Origin: Lentisphaerota bacterium
GTDB taxonomy: Bacteria > Verrucomicrobiota > Kiritimatiellia > RFP12 > UBA1067
Direction of reading: 5' to 3'
DNA: 6,230 nt
Assembly: GCA_015061765.1 (NCBI GenBank)
Contig: SUVZ01000235.1
Location: 1-6,230 of the forward strand
The stretch's first letter is position 1, and the number at the start of each line of letters is the position of its first letter. The notes below the pieces were generated by a model that did not search any database, had not been told where the DNA came from, and saw nothing but the letters and a program-made list of their open reading frames with translations. The translations under genes and the position numbers were made by a program. This document shows positions 1 through 6,230 of this stretch, one piece after another.

Positions 1-1131
1 CGCGATATCCGACCCTTCCTGAACCGGATATGGATCTGCGCCAGCAATGTCAAAGCTTGGCACATAATGGCGCATAAGCGCGGTATTGTTGTACACACAC
101 CAGACAGGATGCTCCGGATCAAGCTCTTCCAGAAGATCACGCCTGGCGACAAGCTCCGGCAGACGTGTAACCGGTATCTCATCCGCCGCATACCACGCCA
201 AAAGCGCGGGATGATCCTTCACCTCACCAACATAACGCTCAAGCCACGCACGTTCATCAGCAGGAGACTCAACACCTTTAGGTCGTTCCTTGGCTTTTAC
301 GCATACATGATTAACCCCCGATATGACCTTTACACCATTCGCCGCCGCACGGTCTAAAGCTTTACGATCCGGAGCACCATATGCCATTATGGTGTTGAAT
401 GGTCCGCCCTTGAAACGGCCAATGTCTTTTTCGAGTATTCCACCATATACACCAAGCGGAAAGAACGGTTCACCATTTACACGAGTGCGTCTCATTCCGT
501 CGATCCAAACGCACCTATTCGTGTTCGCCCTTTCAGGCGCATAGCGATAAGGCACCACAGAAGGATCCTGACCATTCCCAAGTTTTAATTTGGCAATCCG
601 GAAGTTGTCAAACCTCACCTTGCCTGTACACCCCTTTGTAACCTGAAGTCGGGCAATGAATCTTACGGCATTCTGCTTGATTGGCGCCGATACAGCGCTC
701 ATGCGCCGCCACTGTCCTTGGGTTGTCTTTATCTCTTCTGTATATGTACCGCTAAGCCATTTTCCATTTGCATCAAACTGCTCAAAATGCACACCTGCAC
801 CCTTGCCGTAAGGACCTTTCAATGATCCTTCAATGAGAATATCAACCTCAAGCGAATATATCTCTCCAGGACTGAGGGTAATCTGCTGTGCAGCATATGA
901 TCTTTGCGCATTTGCATCATTACACTCCCATTCAAGTGCCAAAGATCCATTAACACCGTTGCCCTGCAAGAGTTTCCACATCCCTTTAGCGCCTCGACAG
1001 ATCCATCTATCTGCCGTACCTTTCGTCGAACGCACCTCAAAATCGCCATTTGCAACAAGATTAGCATCAGCCAACACAACCGTTGACCGAATCGCTACGA
1101 TGCACAAAAGCAGCGTTTGCAGTATCTTCAT
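1..1131 (-). CDS. Exported CBM4/9-like plus TIM-barrel glycoside hydrolase, 3' end beyond window
   Basis: An open frame of 377 codons runs from ATG at 1131 to the left edge without a stop, so the C-terminus is missing. Residues 1-21 form a signal peptide (MKILQTLLLC start, hydrophobic core, likely cleavage after VVLA). Residues 24-182 look like a CBM4/9-type jelly-roll: it opens with NLVANGDFE and closes with GKVRFDNFRI, the usual first and last strands of that fold. From about residue 207 a catalytic barrel begins with VNGEPFFPLGVYGG. Motif HPALLAWYAADEIP (about 307-320) places E318 where clan GH-A-like barrels carry the acid/base Glu after strand 4, and GADPYPV (364-370) fits the next strand. 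The nucleophile would lie outside the window. An AAGGGA ribosome-binding site stands 9 nt before the ATG. The protein probably binds and hydrolyses a glycan outside the cytoplasm. The family number and substrate are not identifiable. The reading frame is near certain; the function is inferred from motifs. Confidence 0.85.
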   Translation of the reverse strand, partial: MKILQTLLLCIVAIRSTVVLADANLVANGDFEVRSTKGTADRWICRGAKGMWKLLQGNGVNGSLALEWECNDANAQRSYAAQQITLSPGEIYSLEVDILIEGSLKGPYGKGAGVHFEQFDANGKWLSGTYTEEIKTTQGQWRRMSAVSAPIKQNAVRFIARLQVTKGCTGKVRFDNFRIAKLKLGNGQDPSVVPYRYAPERANTNRCVWIDGMRRTRVNGEPFFPLGVYGGILEKDIGRFKGGPFNTIMAYGAPDRKALDRAAANGVKVISGVNHVCVKAKERPKGVESPADERAWLERYVGEVKDHPALLAWYAADEIPVTRLPELVARRDLLEELDPEHPVWCVYNNTALMRHYVPSFDIAGADPYPVQEGSDIA

Positions 1132-1140
1132 TTTTCTTTT

Positions 1141-1146
1141 TCCCTT
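1141..1146 (-). promoter_or_regulatory. Ribosome-binding site of the 1131 gene
   Basis: On the minus strand AAGGGA occurs 9 nt upstream of ATG 1131, inside an A/G-rich leader covering about 1132-1158. It is a fair Shine-Dalgarno match and supports this ATG as the start. The leader has no convincing -35/-10 pair, so the gene is probably read from the upstream operon transcript. Confidence 0.6.
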
Positions 1147-1187
1147 CTTTTTTTACATTTTAAGTCTCGGACACATGAAACGCATAT

Positions 1188-1230
1188 CCCTACCGTTTGG
1201 CAGGGTAGGGTCGCGCGTCCCTGCGCGACC
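1188..1230. repeat. Double palindrome, REP-like, at the 3' end of the large hydrolase gene
   Basis: Two inverted repeats stand nearly back to back. On the plus strand, CCCTACC (1188-1194) pairs with GGTAGGG (1204-1210) across 9 nt. GGTCGCGC (1209-1216) pairs with GCGCGACC (1223-1230) across 6 nt. Both are exact. They share the GG at 1209-1210. The stop codon TAG (1192-1190) of the large hydrolase lies in the first stem. No T-run follows on either strand, so an intrinsic terminator is unlikely. Compact GC-rich paired palindromes at gene ends resemble REP-type interspersed repeats or mRNA 3'-end stabilisers. Only one copy is in this window, so dispersal is inferred. Confidence 0.6.
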
Positions 1231-4200
1231 GCAGTTCTGATACCAGTTTTTCCGCATCCGTACCGAAATAGAACAAATAGCTTGAATGGAGTTTTGCTTC
1301 ATAAGTAAATACATCAGAATCTCGAACCATGATGCGCTTGGCGAACACATCAACAACTGTAGCTTTGCGTGGCAAATGCACTGTCTTAAGTCCCGATGAA
1401 CGTGCATGAAGTGTAAATAGACAGTCATTAGCTTCAATCGGGTCATCAGTGTCACACCAGATGTGAACTCCTGTGCGCTCTGCCAACGTGCGAATGAACG
1501 GGACATCCAATTGCCATGTGCCTGAGAAGAATGAAAGCGAGTTTCCAGTCTTCGAGACTGTCAACCCCGGACGTCCATCTTCATACACGCCCAACACCTC
1601 GTCCGGACGGACAGGATAGAACATCTGCGCAACTTTCACCGATGGCATTCCCATGTAGCGTCCATCGGACTTAACGGTAACGCCAGCAAGCGTCTGACCA
1701 GACATGGACGCAAAAGCAATTCCCGTAAGCGACTCCATATCATTCAATGATCTGCGATTGAGCCATCCCGGCGCGTAAAGCCAAAGTATCGTAGCTCCTC
1801 GCGCCCGAAGGTTCTTCACGGCAGCCAAGGTCTCGACATCATACGTAAAAAGATTAAGGAATACATACAGCTTATAGTTTCCAGGACGGTTCTTAATATC
1901 CTCTGCAAGCAAATAGTCCACCGGCACACCCGCACGCGCAAACCTTGTATGCGCAAGACCAAACACCTCGCCGTTAAAAACCGCAGCCTTCTCAACTTCC
2001 CTTGAAACAGTGCCATCGGAACGGTACGACTGCATCCAACGTCCGGTTTCCGCCTTCGTAAATCCTGACAGATCCGGCATCGCACATATGCTCTTTTCAC
2101 TCGCCACAAACGCAACCTCGGCATGCCGCCCGATATTGCGTTCTATGCAAAACCGCTGTACGGTATGGATATCACGCCCTGCCGCCGAGCATTCCGTGGA
2201 ATTGAGATCCACCCCCGATGCAAGCGCATAGAGATATGGAGGACTGCACCGGCATAGCGCAACTGACATATCCCTACGGAGTATCCCCTCTGTCTGCTCT
2301 ACCGTTATCGACTGGTGATATCCGTGCGAGCGCGGATAGAACCTGTTGTGCGTCCGGGCATCATTTTCGATAACAGGCAGAATCCCTGCAGCCGCAATGG
2401 AAGAAAAAGGTTTCATTTCACCGCAAGCATCACCAAGTCTGCGTTGCGAATAGCTTTGGGGAGACATCAGGAAATCGATACGTCCCGCGTTATTCTCCAA
2501 AATTTCACTGAGTGCGAAATGACCGCGCCACGCATCGCGCCCTGTTGAATTGAGAAAATATGTATATCCATAGAACGTTCCGACCAACTTTGTGCGCCCA
2601 AGGCTCTTCAGCACATCTTTGGCGTGCCCACAAGCCTCCAAAATATCCTGTGCTATAATCCATGAGCTGTACTCCGTGTAGGCGATTGCATTCAGATGAC
2701 GCGTCCTGTCCCAAAGAATGTCATTAGGTGCGTCGAGCGCTTGCCGCTCTTCTCTTGATGGAACGTGTGGATTGGCAAGCTCAGGGTAACGTGAAGCGGC
2801 AAAACGGACAAATGCCTCCTTGTTTGGCGCAGAGAAGTCCTTCACCCGTCCAGGACGCGCAGTCCATCCAAGCCACTCGATTGTCACTCCCGAATTGATC
2901 CGATAGCCAATAATCCTGTTTGCGTAAGGCGACGCTTCAATGTAGCGAATCGCCCTTTCCGTCATCTCCTTTATTTCATCCATTGCCGTGCGCGAAGCAT
3001 AGCTCCAGCTGAATCTTCCTATTGGAGTAATATCCCCTTCATCATCAGCCGACATCTGATCTGGATGCCGCCGTGCAAAATCGCGTGAAGGATAGACGGA
3101 AAGATCCCATATGAACCAGGCATCAGGATTCGTTCGACGGCACTTCTCCGCCGCGCAATCGAATTCTGAAAAATCATAGACGCCCGCACTCGGATGCCAC
3201 TTATCGCAATGGGCATACACCGTCACAGCATTAAGCGGCATTTCACTGTGGCGTGGCATCCTGTCCGGGCGTCTGTTGCGCGCAACCGCGCCCCACATTA
3301 GCGGAAAAGGTTCTCCATCAATATGAACTACAGGCTGTCCAGCAACCTTTCGCACATCCACTGCAACCAGTCGAGCGAAAGCATCCTGCAGATCCGTCGA
3401 AAGGATTTTGACGGTTCCGCCCATTTTTCCACCGCGCCTGCAATAGATGGAATTGGACTCAAGCGAAATAGTGTATTCCCCTGGATGAATATAATGGGGT
3501 GTTTCAAACGGGATCGTCAACCGCCAACATCCATCCTTCATTCGCTCGACATGGGAGAGTGTCAATGGTATCTCTTCCTCCCAGTATAAGGACTTACCCC
3601 TTCGCAACTCAAGACGTACCGTAAACGCATCTCTTGGCACATTCCCACGAAACACATAACGCAAGGATGTCCGATTTCCTGCCTTCACACATACTGATGC
3701 AGTCTCATTTTTAAGAAATTCCTGCGGGTTGGCAAAGTCGCAATAGGCAAGTCTTGAGATACGCGGTGGAGACGGTGGCGGATCCGACAGAACAACACCC
3801 TTCCATGTTTCACCGTCAATAGATGACTCAAACGACCCATCTGAATCAATCCGCTTGAATGAACCGTCTGGAAAACCGGCGAACAGCTCCAGCAAAACGC
3901 CGCCAGGGAATGTTCGACGCACATTATCGCAAGTTAGATCAACAGTATACTCAACCTTCAGTTCATTGTCGCCCGCCTTGAGCAATTTGCCTACATCCGT
4001 CCTGAAAGTACGATTCTGCGCAGAGAGATAGGAATACCACCCTTTCATCGCCTCGCGCCCATTTATCTTGAATGTCGCCCTTGTGTCTGCCACACCCTGC
4101 AGCCATGCTTCAGATGGAGCCGTTTCAAGACAAAACTTTTTGCGGAGCAGAAACTTCGTCCCTTTCCTTCTGTGTGCTGCCGTATCATCCACTGCGGATA

Positions 4201-4411
4201 TGAACTTTCCGTTGAAATATGCGCCCACCATGAAACAAGCCGGATCGCTCACATGGTCATAATACATCGGCTTGACATCTGGCCACACCGGCGCATCAAG
4301 GCGATCATACCATTCCGGTTGCGCAGCCTGAATGCCGCCCACCGCCACGAAGAGCAGCGCGGCAACAGAAAGTGTCCTCCCCAAAACCATAAATCTATAC
4401 GATATCGTCAC
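1190..4411 (-). CDS. Exported GH42-like (clan GH-A) multidomain glycoside hydrolase
   Basis: A complete 1073-aa exported enzyme. Residues 1-30 form a signal peptide ending GGIQAA. Residues about 75-200 resemble the galactose-binding beta-sandwich that precedes many glycosidases (ADTRATFKINGRE). Residues about 205-345 look like an Ig-like beta domain. Residues about 352-745 form the TIM barrel: HIDGEPFPLMWG, then NAVTVYAHCDKWHPSAGVYD, which parallels the W..HEP..G.YDF segment of GH42 beta-galactosidases. Candidate catalytic residues are E512 (GVTIEWLGW) and E682 (PVIENDARTH), 170 residues apart, as expected for strands 4 and 7. Residues about 765-900 (VDYLLAEDIK, YKLYVFLN, ILWLYAPGW) resemble the Rossmann-like trimerisation domain of GH42. 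A beta domain ends near 1050. The start is GTG, overlapping the upstream stop as GTGA; ATG at 4390 (residue 8) would also leave a usable signal peptide, and neither start has a well-spaced ribosome-binding site. The last 13 residues come from a palindromic repeat. Hydrolysis of a beta-linked sugar is likely; the substrate is unknown. Confidence 0.85.
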   Translation of the reverse strand: MTISYRFMVLGRTLSVAALLFVAVGGIQAAQPEWYDRLDAPVWPDVKPMYYDHVSDPACFMVGAYFNGKFISAVDDTAAHRRKGTKFLLRKKFCLETAPSEAWLQGVADTRATFKINGREAMKGWYSYLSAQNRTFRTDVGKLLKAGDNELKVEYTVDLTCDNVRRTFPGGVLLELFAGFPDGSFKRIDSDGSFESSIDGETWKGVVLSDPPPSPPRISRLAYCDFANPQEFLKNETASVCVKAGNRTSLRYVFRGNVPRDAFTVRLELRRGKSLYWEEEIPLTLSHVERMKDGCWRLTIPFETPHYIHPGEYTISLESNSIYCRRGGKMGGTVKILSTDLQDAFARLVAVDVRKVAGQPVVHIDGEPFPLMWGAVARNRRPDRMPRHSEMPLNAVTVYAHCDKWHPSAGVYDFSEFDCAAEKCRRTNPDAWFIWDLSVYPSRDFARRHPDQMSADDEGDITPIGRFSWSYASRTAMDEIKEMTERAIRYIEASPYANRIIGYRINSGVTIEWLGWTARPGRVKDFSAPNKEAFVRFAASRYPELANPHVPSREERQALDAPNDILWDRTRHLNAIAYTEYSSWIIAQDILEACGHAKDVLKSLGRTKLVGTFYGYTYFLNSTGRDAWRGHFALSEILENNAGRIDFLMSPQSYSQRRLGDACGEMKPFSSIAAAGILPVIENDARTHNRFYPRSHGYHQSITVEQTEGILRRDMSVALCRCSPPYLYALASGVDLNSTECSAAGRDIHTVQRFCIERNIGRHAEVAFVASEKSICAMPDLSGFTKAETGRWMQSYRSDGTVSREVEKAAVFNGEVFGLAHTRFARAGVPVDYLLAEDIKNRPGNYKLYVFLNLFTYDVETLAAVKNLRARGATILWLYAPGWLNRRSLNDMESLTGIAFASMSGQTLAGVTVKSDGRYMGMPSVKVAQMFYPVRPDEVLGVYEDGRPGLTVSKTGNSLSFFSGTWQLDVPFIRTLAERTGVHIWCDTDDPIEANDCLFTLHARSSGLKTVHLPRKATVVDVFAKRIMVRDSDVFTYEAKLHSSYLFYFGTDAEKLVSELRSRRDARPYPAKR

Positions 4412-4419
4412 CGTATAGA
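4394..4419 (-). promoter_or_regulatory. Stem-loop placing the GTG start at the first position of its loop
   Basis: On the minus strand TCTATACG (4419-4412) and CGTATAGA (4401-4394) are exact inverted repeats of 8 bp around a 10-nt loop. The loop opens with the GTG start of the large hydrolase (4411-4409) and holds the upstream TGA stop (4410-4408). The loop and its 3' flank also contain the perfect palindrome ACGATATCGT (4399-4408). A ribosome finishing the upstream gene would melt the stem, which would suit translational coupling. The pairing is seen directly; the role is inferred. An AAAGG at 4434-4430 is 18 nt from the GTG, too far for a normal ribosome-binding site. Confidence 0.45.
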
Positions 4420-6108
4420 AACGACAGTACCTTTCGACACAGCAAGGAGCAACGTTTTGCCGCCATCAGCAAGCAGGAGGCGGGCGGCGGTGTTGCCTTG
4501 CGCAGATAGGGAATCGTTGGCGGCGGCCAAAACACCTTCAGGAATGGTTATGCCCGCAGTCGTAGAAATCAATGTATACTTTCCCGGACTCATGCGACCA
4601 AACGCGCATTCGACTTGAAGCGGAGAATCATCGCTGATGCTGACCGCACGTGCTGACAACGGCACACAACCATCGGAGTATGTTCCTTCGGGCGTTTCAA
4701 AGCGCAGGAAAGATCTATTCTCGAATTTGACTTCCCTGACCGCCGAAACCGACGGCGAATTTCCTTGGATCACAAGTCCGTTCCCGCCGATGTTGGATTC
4801 GTCGACATTCGCCAGCTTCGCTCCGAAGCGGATTCCGCTCCAACTGTCGATCGTTCTTGTCGCCGATATTGTCGAATTGGAAACGGTAACTATGTTGTCG
4901 CAGCGCGAAATGTGCAAGAACAGCAGATTTAGTTCGGAACCGTTGCCGACATACACCCTGTTTCCGCAACTGGCCACATGATTTGTACCCGACACGATAC
5001 CATTCTCTACATTTAGACGAGCGCCATTCACAAAACGGATTGTATTGCTAGAGGCCGCATCGTCCAATTGCATTGTATTCCAGTAATTCCAGGTCGCCCC
5101 ATCCATCTCGAACGTATTGTGGCTGCCTCGATAGACAAAAGGATAACGAGCGACATTCGTAACAGTGGCAGTAAATGACGTGTCTGCCCCCGCAATATAA
5201 AATGCGTTGCTTGACGATTCTGCCGTAGGCGACACATAAACAATTGAACATTCAAGATTCGCGTTACTAACTATAAGTTTATTTCCGTGCGAACCTCCAT
5301 TCTCACTTCCTACATAAGCAGCATTCACGAATTTACCGGTGGAACTGCCGCATATTTCAAGCGTATTCCACGATGCACCGTTACGTCCGACCTTGACTCC
5401 CTTCAAATTAAACTTCGCTCCATTTTCGAATCTTGCTGTATTGTTACTTGACCCGGAATTAGCGCCTACATAAAAGCGCTCGCTAACTGTCAATCCTCCG
5501 CCTGATGTAACCTCCAGCAATCCATTGCATGCGGGCGTCTCATATCCTACATAATTATTTTCGAAATATGCGTTTTGGGTATACACTTGGGAATTGTCAG
5601 AAATCCTTAAGGTATTACCATTTCCACCGTTACTAACATTAAAGTACGTGACATTCGTCACTACACATCCATTTGCCAACTCCAGGAGTGTACCCTTTGT
5701 AGCATATCGATTACACGAACCGAACGCTCCTGCAACATTATTACCTGTTCCAGACGTTGTTCCTGAAATATCCCATACACCACCATTGAGTATGGCCGTC
5801 ATGTTATCTACGGCAATGGCAAAATTGGCTACTTTTACTGTTTTATTTCCACTGGTATGAAGATTGAAAGTCGCCGATTTCGAAACATATATCGAACCGA
5901 ACTCCACGTCATCACTTGCAGTATAGACTCCTCCGCTGTATTTACTGAATCTTGCCAAATCTTGCGAAGTCGGCATTGTATCCCAACCTCCGGCCCCTGC
6001 AATTGCAATATCGCCTGCAGCTGTAGGGAAATCAACCGTAACAGCACTGACGGTATGGGCTATGCCAAAAGAAACAATACATCCTATCAGTTTGGATAAC
6101 ATTTTCAT
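4408..6108 (-). CDS. Exported Asn-rich beta-helix repeat protein
   Basis: A complete 566-aa protein with a signal peptide at residues 1-22 (cleavage likely after TVSA). Residues 139-404 carry about ten degenerate coils of 22-32 residues, each usually opening with Asn and a short strand, for example NTARFENGAKFNL, NTLEICGSSTGKF, NTIRFVNGARLNV and NRVYVGNGSELNL. This is the pattern of a right-handed beta-helix, as in autotransporter passengers and pectate-lyase-like folds. Residues about 455-557 form a closing beta module (GKYTLISTTAG, GGKTLLLAV) like the end of passenger-type repeat proteins. There is no beta-barrel, PEP-CTERM, LPXTG or other C-terminal anchor, so it is probably periplasmic or released. 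No catalytic motif is visible, and a glycan-binding or surface-structure role is only a guess. The start ATG 6108 is set by an AAGGA 8 nt upstream. It overlaps both the preceding stop (ATGA) and the following start (GTGA). By eye the coil region is more AT-rich than the 3' third. Confidence 0.85.
   Translation of the reverse strand: MKMLSKLIGCIVSFGIAHTVSAVTVDFPTAAGDIAIAGAGGWDTMPTSQDLARFSKYSGGVYTASDDVEFGSIYVSKSATFNLHTSGNKTVKVANFAIAVDNMTAILNGGVWDISGTTSGTGNNVAGAFGSCNRYATKGTLLELANGCVVTNVTYFNVSNGGNGNTLRISDNSQVYTQNAYFENNYVGYETPACNGLLEVTSGGGLTVSERFYVGANSGSSNNTARFENGAKFNLKGVKVGRNGASWNTLEICGSSTGKFVNAAYVGSENGGSHGNKLIVSNANLECSIVYVSPTAESSSNAFYIAGADTSFTATVTNVARYPFVYRGSHNTFEMDGATWNYWNTMQLDDAASSNTIRFVNGARLNVENGIVSGTNHVASCGNRVYVGNGSELNLLFLHISRCDNIVTVSNSTISATRTIDSWSGIRFGAKLANVDESNIGGNGLVIQGNSPSVSAVREVKFENRSFLRFETPEGTYSDGCVPLSARAVSISDDSPLQVECAFGRMSPGKYTLISTTAGITIPEGVLAAANDSLSAQGNTAARLLLADGGKTLLLAVSKGTVVSIR
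4897..5694 (-). repeat. Ten degenerate beta-helix coils within the 566-aa protein
   Basis: Protein-level repeats begin near residues 139, 163, 195, 223, 248, 276, 301, 331, 355 and 383. The rough pattern is N-[TKR]-[LFI]-x-[VIF]-x-x-[GN]-[AS]-x-[LF], followed by a second short strand such as YVGS or IVSG and then a Ser/Gly/Asn turn. The first unit lacks the leading Asn. A looser eleventh unit may follow from residue 405. Wording varies between units, so they look like old structural coils rather than recent DNA duplications. Confidence 0.65.
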
Positions 6109-6230
6109 CTTTTTGATCCTTTCTTTGTGAAGTTTCCGACTGGAAATGACGGGCCGCGCATGTACGCGGGTTTGATGACGGCATCAGACGGGATTCCTTG
6201 CCCCGACAGATACGAAAGTGCGGCACGTGC
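6105..6230 (-). CDS. C-terminal end of an upstream gene, possibly a LacI/GalR-type regulator
   Basis: The frame is open from the right edge to TGA at 6107-6105, giving the last 41 residues of a protein whose start is outside the window. The stop overlaps the next gene's ATG by 4 bp (ATGA), typical of co-transcribed genes. The stretch AALSYLSGQGIPSDAVIKP followed by an R..S pair matches the closing pattern of LacI-family effector domains (A..L..L..G..IP...V..P....R.S). That would make this the sugar-responsive regulator of the operon. A short, basic tail (TKKGSKR) ends the protein. The identification rests on about 30 residues and is tentative. A competing frame over 6226-6032 gives no family-like sequence. 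Confidence 0.55.
   Translation of the reverse strand, partial: ARAALSYLSGQGIPSDAVIKPAYMRGPSFPVGNFTKKGSKR
6117..6121 (-). promoter_or_regulatory. Ribosome-binding site of the beta-helix protein gene
   Basis: AAGGA on the minus strand ends 8 nt before ATG 6108. This spacing favours ATG 6108 over the second in-frame ATG at 6102. The site lies inside the last codons of the upstream gene, as expected for overlapping genes. Confidence 0.7.

Noticed and set aside
1132..1189. Promoter in the intergenic gap
   Set aside because: A TTAAAATG stretch resembles a -10 element, but no -35 hexamer occurs at proper spacing; A-richness alone explains it.
1188..1230. Intrinsic terminator between the two hydrolase genes
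   Set aside because: Stems are strong, but no T-run follows on the minus strand; the sequence downstream is A-rich.
833..1240. Plus-strand open frame of 135 codons
   Set aside because: It lies opposite the signal peptide and CBM-like domain of the partial hydrolase and across the intergenic gap; its Cys/Ser/Phe-rich translation has no family pattern.
4172..4618. Plus-strand open frame of 148 codons
   Set aside because: It is antisense to the junction of two well-supported genes, with Arg/His/Pro-rich composition typical of a shadow frame.
6073..6108. Lipobox-like LIGC at residues 7-10 of the beta-helix protein
   Set aside because: The Cys precedes rather than follows the hydrophobic core, so a type I signal peptide cut after residue 22 fits better than a lipoprotein.
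6154..6169. Inverted repeat CCGCG-6 nt-CGCGG
   Set aside because: Only 5 bp, inside the coding tail of the upstream gene, and easily produced by chance in GC-rich codons.
6032..6226. Minus-strand 64-codon frame at the right edge
   Set aside because: It overlaps the signal peptide of the beta-helix protein by 77 bp. The competing frame ending at 6105 gives a protein-like C-terminus and a 4-bp overlap.

Overview
The window looks like a carbohydrate-degradation locus from a PVC-superphylum bacterium of the Lentisphaerota / Kiritimatiellota kind. This is inferred from gene style only: long exported glycoside hydrolases with divergent clan GH-A barrels, an Asn-rich exported beta-helix protein with no membrane barrel, and what may be a LacI-type regulator. 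No taxonomic marker gene is present, so the assignment is tentative. All supported genes lie on the minus strand. Coding density is near total, and the only non-coding gap is about 57 bp.

In transcription order (right to left), the layout is as follows. (1) 6230-6105 is the last 41 codons of a gene that begins outside the window; its end resembles the C-terminus of a LacI/GalR-type sugar regulator. (2) 6108-4408 encodes a 566-aa exported protein with about ten degenerate 22-32-residue coils, each opening with Asn, read as a right-handed beta-helix. (3) 4411-1190 encodes a 1073-aa exported multidomain glycoside hydrolase: a beta-sandwich sugar-binding-like domain, an Ig-like domain, a GH42-like TIM barrel, a Rossmann-like trimerisation-type domain and a C-terminal beta domain. 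(4) 1131-1 (continuing past the left edge) encodes an exported protein with a CBM4/9-like domain followed by a second TIM-barrel hydrolase domain.

Genes 1/2 and 2/3 overlap by 4 bp (ATGA and GTGA), which points to one operon with translational coupling. Gene 4 follows after a short A-rich leader with no recognisable terminator. A regulator upstream of three exported proteins suggests a sugar-responsive unit that binds and cuts an extracellular or periplasmic glycan. The substrate cannot be read from the sequence.

The most notable non-coding signals are two. An 8-bp stem-loop has a loop that begins exactly at the GTG start of the large hydrolase. A double palindrome at the 3' end of the same gene encodes its last 13 residues and stop codon, and looks like an interspersed repeat that entered the gene end.
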